DNA from: Bubalus kerabau
Lineage: Eukaryota; Chordata; Mammalia; Artiodactyla; Bovidae
DNA: 64,000 nt
Assembly: GCF_029407905.1 (NCBI RefSeq)
Contig: NC_073642.1
Coordinates: 7,068,001-7,132,000, forward strand
Reading direction: 5' to 3'
Shown: in pieces, positions 55,769-64,000 of the stretch
Layout of the letters: every line of letters starts with the position of its first letter
How positions within the stretch are numbered: the first letter of the stretch is position 1
Notes under the pieces: generated by a model
The model's input: only the letters and a program-made list of their open reading frames with translations
Told to the model about the DNA's origin: nothing
Database searches by the model: none
Made by a program: the position numbers and the translations under genes

Positions 55769-55892
55769 GAGTTTGGGGAAGAATGGATACATGTATATGT
55801 ATGGCTGAGTCCCTTCCTGTTCACCTAAAACTATTGCAACGTTGCTTGTTAATCAGCTATACTCCAGTAAAAAATAAAAAATTGGTTTTTTT
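55769..55892 (+). mobile_element. Short LINE 3'-end insertion with 12-bp target duplication
   Basis: It is flanked by AAAAGACAGATT at 55757-55768 and 55893-55904. The insert has 'GGATACATGTATATGTATGG', 'CTGAGTCCCTTCCTGTTCAC' and 'CAGCTATACTCCAGTAAAAA', a recurrent cetartiodactyl L1-type 3' terminus. Family name uncertain. Confidence 0.7.
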
Positions 55893-56256
55893 AAAAGACA
55901 GATTAGTAGAATGGATCTAAGAAATGCTCCAATGTGTATAAGAGGCTGACTTTACATTAAGACACAAATAAATCAAAAGCAAAAGAATAAAAAGATAGTC
56001 CATGCAGATAGTAACTGTAGAGATCAGGAGTGGTTACATTAATATAACACAATATAAACTTTAGTGAGAAAAAGTTACAAGAGACAAAAATATCTTGTAT
56101 ATAATAATAGATTCAATACAGCAAGAAAATGGAACAGTTATAAGGTTTTATGCACCTAATAACAGATCATTATAATATATGAAACAAAAACTTTATGGAA
56201 TTGTAGTGACAAGTCTACAGTTTTCTGTAATAATAGACACTTCAGCTCCCCCCTTC

Positions 56257-56281
56257 CACACACACACACACACACACACAC
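56257..56281 (+). repeat. (CA)n microsatellite
   Basis: A CA tract of about 12 units within old L1 sequence. Likely length-polymorphic. Confidence 0.95.
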
Positions 56282-58008
56282 TATTAGTAGTGAATGGGAA
56301 AACTAGACAGAAGATAAGTGAGGAAATAGAGGACTTGAACAACACAGTAAGGCAACTAGATCTAATAAGATATACAGAACACTACCCAACAATAGCAGGA
56401 TATTCCTTTTTTTCAAATGCACATGGGATATACTCCAGGATATACTGTATATATTCACAGATTGTCTCCACAGATTTAAAAATTATCATACAAAGTATCT
56501 TCTCTAACCACAGTGGGATTAAGTTAGAAATCAGTAACAGAAGGAAAATTGGAGAATTCACAAATATGTGGAAATTAAACAACACACTCTTGTACAACCA
56601 GTGGGTCAAGGGAGAAATCACAGGGGAAATGAGAAAATGCATGAGGCTGAGTTAAAATGAAAATGCAACATACCAAAACTTATGGAAAACAGGGGAAGCA
56701 GTACTCAGAAGGAAATGTATAGCTGTAAAATGCTTACTTTTATTAAAAAAAAAAAATAGGATCTCAAGTTAATAACCTAACTTTACACCTTAAGAGAGCT
56801 AGAAGAGCAAACTAAACTCAAGTCTAGCAAAAGGAAGGGAAGATTAGAGCAGAAATAAATAAATAATAGAAAAACAATAGATAAAATCAGTAAAACCAAG
56901 AACTGATTCTTCAGAAAAACTGAGAAAATTGATAAAACTTTAGCTAGATTGATTAAATCTTTAGCAGAGTTCCAGAGAATAGCAAGGAGAGATAAGAAGT
57001 CCTTCTTAAATGAGAAATGCAAGGAAATAAAGGGAAAAAACAGAGTGGGAAAGACTAGATATCTCTTCAAGAAAATTGGAGATATCAAGGGAACATTTCA
57101 TATAAGGATGGGTATGATAAAGGACAGAAACAGTCCCAACAGAATCAGAAGAGTTTGAGGAGAGATGGCAAGAATACACAGAAGAACTTTACAAAAGAGG
57201 TCTTAATGAACTGGATAACCACAATGGTATGGTCACTCCCCTAGAGCCAGACATCCTAGAGTGTGAAGTCAAGTGAAAAAAGAAAAAAAAAAAACTTCCC
57301 TTAGGAAGCTTTACTATGAACAAAGCTTGGAGGTGATGGTATTCCAGCTGAGTTATTTAAAATCCTGAAAGAGTATGCTGTTAAAGTGCTGCACTCAGTA
57401 CCTTAGGATTTAAAATCCTAAAAGAGAATGTTGTTAAAGTGTTGCACTCAACACTAAGAAGTCTGAGTGCCAAAGAGTTGGTGCTTTGTACTCAATATGT
57501 CAGCAAATTTGGAAAACTCAGCAGTGGCCACAGGACTGGAAAAGGTCAGTTTTCATGCCAGTCCCAGAGAATGTTCAGACTATTGTACAGCTGCACTCAT
57601 TTCACACACTGGCAAGGTTATGCACAAAATCCTTAGAGCTAGGCTTCAGTAATACATCAGTTGGGAACTTCCAGATGTAGAAGCTGCATTTAAGAGTTAG
57701 AGGAGCCAGAAACCAATTGCCAACATTCATTCAATCATAGAGAAAGCAAGGTAATTCCAGAAAAACATCTACTTCTGCTTCATTGACTACACTAAAGCCT
57801 TTGACTGTGTGGATCACAACAAACTGTGGAAAATGCTTAAAGAGATGGGAATACCAGACCATCTTAATTGTCTCCTGAGAAACCTCTATTCAAGTCAAGA
57901 AGTAACAGAACCAGACATAGAACAACTGACTGGTTCTAAATTGATAAAGGAGTATGGCAAGACTATATATTGACATACTGTTTATTTAATTTCTATGCAG
58001 AGTACATC

Positions 58009-58280
58009 CGGAGAAGGCAATGGCACCCCACTCCAGTACTCTCGCCTGGAAAATCCCATGGATGGAGGAGCCTGATAGGCTGCAGTCCATGGGGTCGCTA
58101 GAGTCGGATACGACTGAACAACTTCACTTTCACTTTTCACTTTCATGCATTGGAGAAGGAAATGGCAACCCACTCCAGTGTTCTTGCCTCGAGAATCCCA
58201 GGGATGGGAGAGCCTGGTGGGCTGCCGTCTATGGGGTCGCACAGAGTCGGACACAACTGAAGTGACTTAGCAGCAGCAGC
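58009..58280 (+). mobile_element. Bov-tA2 SINE, full length, inside BovB, with target duplication
   Basis: It is flanked by CAGAGTACATC at 57998-58008 and 58280-58290. It starts CGGAGAAGGCAATGGCACCC and ends in (AGC)n. Removing it rejoins BovB at the RT segment encoding EYI. It is the youngest layer at this spot. Confidence 0.95.
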
Positions 58281-58672
58281 AGAGTACATCATGCAAAATG
58301 CAGGGCTGGATGAATCATAAGCTGGAATCAAGATTGCCAAGAGAAATATCAACAACTTCAGATATGCAGATGATGCCCCTCTAATGGCAGAAAGTGAAGA
58401 GGAACTCAAGAGCTTCTTGATGAGGTTGAAATAGGAGAGTGAAAAAGTGAATTCAGTAACTATGATCGTGGCATCTGGTCCCATCACTTCATGGCAAATA
58501 GAAGAGGGGAAGTGGAAGCAGTGACAGATTTTATTTTCTTGGGCTCCAAAATCACTGCACATGGTGACTGCAGCCATGAAATCAAAAGACGCTTGCTCCT
58601 TGGAAGGAAAGTGATGACAAACCCAGGCAGCATATTAAAAAGCAGAGACTTCACTTTGCCAACAAAGATTAT

Positions 58673-58775
58673 TGTTGTTCAGTCGTCAAATTGTGTCCAG
58701 CCCTTTGCCAGCCCCATGGACAGCAGCACACCAGGCTTCCCTGTTCTTCACTGTAGTCAAAGCGGACAAAGGTCT
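58673..58775 (-). mobile_element. Short BovB 3' fragment, antisense, inside BovB
   Basis: 'TTGTTGTTCAGTCGTCAAAT', 'TGTGTCCAGCCCTTTGCCAG', 'CAGCACACCAGGCTTCCCTG' is reversed BovB 3' end, placed within 'TTTGCCAACAAAG...' of the sense copy. It is about 100 bases long. Confidence 0.85.
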
Positions 58776-59506
58776 ACACAGTCAAAGCTATGGTTTTTCC
58801 AGTAGTCATATAGAGATATGAGAGCTGGACCATAAAGAAGTCTGAGTGCCAAAGAGTTGATGCTTTTGAACTGTGGTGCTGTAGAAGACTTTTGAAAGTC
58901 CCTTGGACTGCAAGGAGGTCAAACCTAAAGGAAATAAATCAGTATTCATTAGGAGGACTGAAGCTTCATGCTGAAGCTGAAATTCCAATATTTTGGCCAC
59001 CTTATGCAAAGAACCAACTCATTCAAAAAGACCCTGATACTGGGAATGAGATGGTTATATAGCATCATTGACTCAGTGGAAATGAATCTGAGCAAACTCC
59101 ACAAGATAGTGAAAGACAGAGGGGCCTGGTGTGCTGCAGTCCATGGGGTCACAAAGAGTTGGACATGATTTAACGACTCAACAACAGCAAACTGATTAGT
59201 AAAAAATCTTGAATTACTAAAATCAGAAATGGATGCAGGCACATGACTGTCAATTCTGTGAAACCAAAACGAGTTATAAGAGAATACAGTGGGCCACTGT
59301 ACACTACCTAATTAGCTAAACCTAGATGAACTAGGCAAATACCTAGAAACACGAAGCTCACCAAGACTTAATCACAAAGACATAGAAAATCTGAGTCTAC
59401 CTGTAGCTAAAAAGGAGATCGAATCAGTAATCAGTAATCTCCTGACAAAGGAAAGCCATGAACCTGACAGCTTAACTGGTCAATTATGCCATACATTTAA
59501 AGGAGA

Positions 59507-59628
59507 AAGTGAAGTCGCTCAGTCATGTCCGACCCTCAGCGACCCCATCAACTGCAGCCCTCCAGTCTCCTCCGTCCATGGGATTTTCCCGGCAAGAGTA
59601 CTGGAGTGGGGTGCCATTGCCTTCTCCG
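59507..59628 (-). mobile_element. Bov-tA SINE monomer, antisense, with 12-bp target duplication
   Basis: ATTTAAAGGAGA at 59495-59506 and 59629-59640 flanks 'GTGAAGTCGCTCAGTCATG' to 'GGTGCCATTGCCTTCTCCG'. The host is L1 ORF2. Confidence 0.95.
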
Positions 59629-60778
59629 ATTTAAAGGAGAACTAATTAATTAATCCTCCGCAAACTCTTCTAATAAACTGAAAAGGCGAAAATGCTTTCT
59701 CTTTTCTATGAGGATAGCATTGCCCTTTAATGAAAGCCAGATAAAGACAGTCTAAGAGTACTATAGTTCCTTATGAATAAGGAAAAAACTTCCCTTTTGA
59801 ATATTATTGCAAACATTCTCAACAAGATACTAGCAAACCAAAATCATATCATGCACCATGACAAAGTGGGATTTATTTCTGGAATTCAAGGATGGTTCAA
59901 CATACAAAATCGAGGAATGTAATATACCACATTAACAGAAGGAAGGAAAAAAACAATCATCTCAGTTGATGAAAAAACAACTATTTGCTAAAATTCATCC
60001 ATCTCTCGTGATTAAAAAAAAATTCAGCAAATAGGAATAAAAGGAAGGTACCTTAACATCATAAAAGCCATATATGAAAAATCCTTAGTGAATGTCATAC
60101 TCAAGGGTGATAGATTGAAAGCTTTTTCTCTAAGATGAAGAACAAGGCAAGGATGATTTCTTTCACTACTTCTGTCCTACGTAATACTGGAAGTCATAGC
60201 CAGAGCAGTTAATCAAGTAAAAGAAATAAAAGGCATCCAATTAGGAAAGGAAGAAGTAAAATTATCTGTTTACAGATAGCATGAGCCCTATAGAAAATCA
60301 TGAAGTACTAAGGCACAAAAATTAGCACTAATAAAATAATCCAGCACATTAGCAGGATGCAAAACCAATACACACAAAACAGTGATATTTTTGTACCCAA
60401 AATTGAACAATCTGAAAAAGAAATTAAGAAAACAATTCCATTTGCAAAAATGTGAAAAAGAATAAAATACTTACACATTAATCAAAGAAGTGAAAAACTT
60501 GTACACTAAAACCTAGAAAACATTGACGTAAGAAATAAAATAATACATAAATAAATGGAAAGACATTGATGTTGGTGGATTGGAAGTTTTATCAGCAAGA
60601 TGTCAATATTGCCCAAAGAAATGTACAGACTCAATGCAGTCACTAGCAAAATCCTAACAACATTTTTCCTTGTAGAAATTGAGAAATTAATATCTCAAGA
60701 GACCCTGAACAGCCAAAACAATCTTGGAAAGAAAAACAAACTTGAAAGACATATTTCCTGATTTCAAAGTACTACAAA

Positions 60779-61082
60779 GGTAAAGGAAATCAATTCTGAA
60801 TATTTATTGGAAAGACTGATGATGATAATACTTGGTCAATAATTGATAATAATTTGGTCACCTGATGCAAAGAGCTGGCTCATTGTAAAAGACCCCGATG
60901 CTGGGAAAGATTGAGGGCAAGAGGAAAGGGGGCAACAGAAAATGAGATGCTTGGATGACATCACTGACTCAATGGACACGAGTTTGAGCAAGCTCCGTGG
61001 GATAGTGAAGGACAGGGAAGCCTGGCATGGTACAGTCCATGGGGTTGCAAAGAGTGGGACACGACTTAGTGAATGAGCAACA
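60779..61082 (+). mobile_element. BovB LINE 3' end, sense
   Basis: 'AAAGGAAATCAATTCTGAAT', 'GCTGGGAAAGATTGAGGGCA', 'GACTCAATGGACACGAGTTT' and 'GGACACGACTTAGTGAATGA'. The words AGTACTACAAAG (left) and AGTACTCAAAAA (right) are the likely target duplication. A small local duplication (TAATAATTTGG/CAATAATTGA) occurs near 60835-60855. Confidence 0.9.
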
Positions 61083-62057
61083 ATAGTACTCAAAAAACAG
61101 TGATACTGGCATAAAGACAAACATGCCGATGGATGGAATAGAATACAGAGCCCAGAAATATACTCTGACGTATGTAGTCAAATGCTTTTCAACAAGACTA
61201 CAAAGACCATTCAGTAGGAGCACAACAGCCTTTTGAACAGATGGTAATAGCAAGGCTGGATATGTTCATGAAAAATGAAGTTGGACCCTTACCTAACATG
61301 ATATACAAAAATGAATTCAAATCGGGTTAAAGACATGAATGTAAGAGCTTAAAAACTATAAGAATCCTAAAAGGGAAAACTTCATGACGTTCATTTGATA
61401 ATAATTTCTTGCATATTATACCAAAGGCACAGTCAACAAAAGAAAGCAGGTAAATTGGTCTTCACCAAATTTTAAAACTTTTGTACACCAAAGGACACAG
61501 TCAACAAAGTAAAAAGGCAGAGCACAAAATGGGAGAAAATATGTACAAGTTACATATCTGATGATACCCAGAATATACAGAGATTTCAACAACAGTGAAA
61601 ACCAAACAACCTCATTTTAAAATGGACTTAAATAGACATTTCTCCAAGAAGATATACAAATCTTATAATTTGTGTATCATATGAAAAGATATTCAGTGTC
61701 ACTGATCGTTAGGGAAATGCAAATCTAAACCACAGTGAGATATTACATCACTCCCACTGAAATGCTATTACTAAAACAGTGTAAAATAATAGGTGTTGAC
61801 AAGGATGTGGAGAAATGGGCAGCCTTGTGTACTTTTCTTGGGACCATAAAATGCTGTAACTCCTTTGGAAAACAGTGTGATAGTTCTTAAGAAAATAGAA
61901 TTTATAATATGATCCACTTCTGAGTATAAACCAAAAAGAAATGAAAGCAAGGTCATGAACTTGTACGCCCACACTCATAGCAGCATTATTCAGAATAGTC
62001 AAAAGGAGGAAGTAACTCAGTGTCCACTGAAGGATGAATAGGTGGACAAAATGTGGT

Positions 62058-63107
62058 TGCTGAGGTTGTTGTTGTTCAGCTGCTAAGTTGTGTCGAACTC
62101 TTTGCAACCCCAGGGACTGCAGCACACCAGGCTTTGCTGTACGTCACTATCTGCCAGAGTTTTCTTAAATTCATGTCCATTGAGTCAGTGATGCTATCTA
62201 ACTATCTCATCCTCTGCTACCCTCTTCTCTTTTTGTCTTCAGTCTTTCCCAGCCTCAGGGTCTTTTTCCCAGGTTCAGCCGAATGAGTCAGCTCTTTGCA
62301 TCAAGTGGTCAGAGTATTAGAGTTTCAGCATCAGTCCTTCCAATGAATATTAGGGTTGATTTCCTTTAGAATAGACTGGTTTGATCTTCTTGCTGCCCAA
62401 GGGACTCTCGAGAGTCTTCTCCAGTATCATGGTTCAAAAGTATTAATTCTCCAGTGCTCAGTCTTCTTTATGTCCAGCCTCACATCCATACACGACTCCT
62501 GGAAAAACCATAACTTTGACTATTCAGAAATCTGTCGGCAAAGTGACGCCTTTGCTTTTTAATGTGCTGTCTAGGTTTGTCATTGCTTTATTTCCAAGGA
62601 GCATGCATCTTTTAATATCATGGCTGCAGTCACCATCCCCAATGATTTTGGAGCCCCTCCCCAAAATAAAATCTGCCACTGTTTCCACTGTTTCCCCATC
62701 TATTTGCCATGAAGTGATGGGACTAAATGCCATGATCTTCGTTTTTTGAATGTTGAGTTTTAAGCCACCTTTTTCACTCTTCTCTTTCACCCTCATCAAA
62801 AGGCTCTTTAGTTCCTCTTCACTTTCTTCCATTAGAGTGATATCATCTGCATATCTGAAATTGTTGATATTTCTCCCAGCACTCTTGATTCTAGCGCTTG
62901 TGATTCATCCAGCCCAGCATTGTGCATGATGTACTCTGCCCAGAAGTTAAATAGGGGGACAGTATACAGCCTTGTCATATTCCTTTCCCAATTTTGAACC
63001 AGTTTTTTGTTCCAAGTAAGGCTCTAACTGTTGCTTCTTGACCCGCATTCAGATTTCTTAGGAGGTGGGTAAGATGAGGTCTGGTAGTCCCATCTCTTTA
63101 GGGATTT
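62058..63107 (-). mobile_element. BovB LINE, 1.05 kb, antisense, with target duplication
   Basis: ACAAAATGTGGT at 62046-62057 and ACAAAATATGGT at 63108-63119 flank it (one mismatch). The reversed 3' end is at the left, and truncation at the right is at 'TAGTCCCATCTCTTTAGGGA'. The minus-strand frame 62524-62832 keeps RT C-terminal motifs (LKLNIQKTKI, FILGRGSKI with an insertion). It is inactive. Confidence 0.94.
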
Positions 63108-63512
63108 ACAAAATATGGTATATACACTCCATTATTATTCAGCCTAAAAAACGAAGGAAATTCTGATCATGCTACAACATGGATGAACCTTCAGAACATT
63201 TTGTTAAATGAAATAATCCAGTCACAAAAGGATACTGTCCAAACACTGTATGATTACACTCAAGTGAGGTCCCTGGAGTAGTCAAATTTACAGAGACAGA
63301 AAGCAGAATGGTGCTTACCAGGGGCTACAGCAGGGCAGGGAGTGGGGAGTTCGTGTTTAATAGCTGCAGAGTTTCAACTGGAGAAGATGAAAGTGTTCTA
63401 TAGATGGAAAATAGTGACTGTTCCACAACAATGTGAGTGTACTGAATGCTGCTAAACCATACACTTAAAAATGTAAATTTCGTGTACTGCATATTTAACA
63501 GAATTTTTTAAG

Positions 63513-64000
63513 AACCCACCCTGCTGACTGTTCATCTGTGCCACCTATAAGCTCAAAGATAGGGCTGTATGTACCTTCATTGTTGTTTCCCCAGCGCCTT
63601 GTACATGTGTAGAGAATCAAGAAATTTTTGTGGCATTGTGAACTCATAAATGAGTGATTAATACCATTTTCTAACATCCTGTGCAAAGGATTTAGCACTG
63701 GAGTTGTGTCAACACTGGCTTTCCCTTTCTAATTCCTCGATTAATTTACTTCTGAAAAGCCTTTTGTATTCTAAGCATATCACACAGATGTGGTGTCCTA
63801 AACTCTGGCAGGAAGTGTTTCTACATAAATACAATTACATATTTACACCTCCCACCCTGTTCTATGGGTGGTCCCTCTCTGCCCCATCTCTCTTCCCGGC
63901 TCGCACCTTGTCCTTCACGGAGGAAGTATCAAGATGGAGCTGATAAAACAAGTTCAGTGGGCAAGAACTGTTGTGAGAGCGTGCTTGGCTGCCGCGAATG
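63513..64000. other. Unassigned intronic DNA at window end
   Basis: No exon or repeat recognised after the L1 3' terminus. Confidence 0.5.

Larger units (their letters stand above)
56964..59190 (+). mobile_element. BovB LINE, long 5'-truncated copy, sense, internally rearranged
   Basis: Sense BovB starts at about 'GAGTTCCAGAGAATAGCAAG' and ends at 'TTTAACGACTCAACAACAGC'. It covers the linker after the endonuclease, the RT ('GACTACACTAAAGCCTTTGA', 'AACAACTTCAGATATGCAGA') and the 3' end. Stops and frameshifts occur throughout. A Bov-tA2 sits at 58009-58280 and a short antisense BovB piece at 58673-58775. The stretch 57358-57480 is locally scrambled (see findings). Confidence 0.9.
55440..63512 (+). 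mobile_element. Old LINE-1 (ORF2 and 3' UTR), sense, with at least seven later insertions
   Basis: Host L1 segments read in order from the ORF2 endonuclease part (about 55440-56960), through the RT part ('CAAGATACTAGCAAACCAAA' near 59823, 'GGATTTATTTCTGGAATTCA' near 59870, 'TTTCAAAGTACTACAAAGG' near 60762, 'TGATACTGGCATAAAGACAA' near 61101) and the C-terminal part ('CATTTCTCCAAGAAGATATA' near 61636) to the 3' UTR ('GGTGCTTACCAGGGGCTACA' near 63312, end 'TTTAACAGAATTTTTTAAG'). It is 5'-truncated (no ORF1 seen) and full of stops. Insertions are listed separately. Confidence 0.85.
49792..64000 (+). other. ADAMTS17: ADAMTS17 intron downstream of the exon (partial)
   Basis: It starts with GTGAGT. 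The next expected exon, which continues the protease domain after MNM, is not found up to the window end, so the intron is longer than 14.2 kb. It holds the minisatellite at about 49960-50320 and a repeat-rich second half. Confidence 0.85.

Overview
The window is ruminant genomic DNA, most likely bovine or a close relative. The lineage call rests on many BovB (RTE-class) LINE copies, Bov-tA/Bov-tA2 SINE copies on both strands, two 3' ends of a ruminant L1 (L1_BT-like) and a cetartiodactyl tRNA-Glu SINE. Older mammalian repeats (MIR, L2, MLT1-type LTRs, L1M/HAL1-like LINEs) lie underneath. I cannot tell cattle, bison, buffalo, sheep and goat apart.

The only host protein-coding sequence I can support is one 173-bp exon at 49619-49791 on the + strand. 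It has a perfect AG acceptor and a perfect GTGAGT donor. It encodes the end of the propeptide, a furin-type RQRR site and the start of the metalloprotease domain of an ADAMTS protease, and the peptide matches ADAMTS17 as I know it. Everything upstream (1-49618) and downstream (49792-64000) is therefore read as ADAMTS17 intron. I saw no other ADAMTS17 exon.

Layout: 1-9.9 kb holds sparse unassigned DNA, an MLT1-like LTR, MIRs and minus-strand L1/HAL1 fragments. From 10 to 21 kb there are L1_BT 3' ends, a minus-strand L1 ORF2 piece, an L2, an MLT1-like LTR, several SINEs and GC-rich unassigned DNA. From 20.5 to 24.1 kb there is L1, a BovB and a HAL1-like element with recognisable ORF1 remnants. 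24.1-26.6 kb is unassigned. From 26.6 to 35.3 kb two plus-strand L1 3' ends carry nested SINEs and BovBs, followed by a BovB-rich cluster. From 36.3 to 49.3 kb there are an MLT1 LTR split by BovB, an L2 split by a mariner MITE, BovB 3' ends, MIRs and a complex BovB insertion just before the exon. A GC-rich 18-bp minisatellite starts about 170 bp after the exon. From 55.4 to 63.5 kb there is one old plus-strand L1 broken by at least seven later insertions.

The window shows no operon, phage, CRISPR or new gene system. The most interesting items are structural: a 228-bp palindrome inside an L1 3' end; a BovB insertion carrying an inverted copy of its own flanking DNA; a textbook 5'-inverted (twin-primed) BovB with a 13-bp target duplication; and the in-frame-open minisatellite beside the ADAMTS17 splice donor. 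Repeat boundaries are read by eye and are approximate unless target-site duplications are given.
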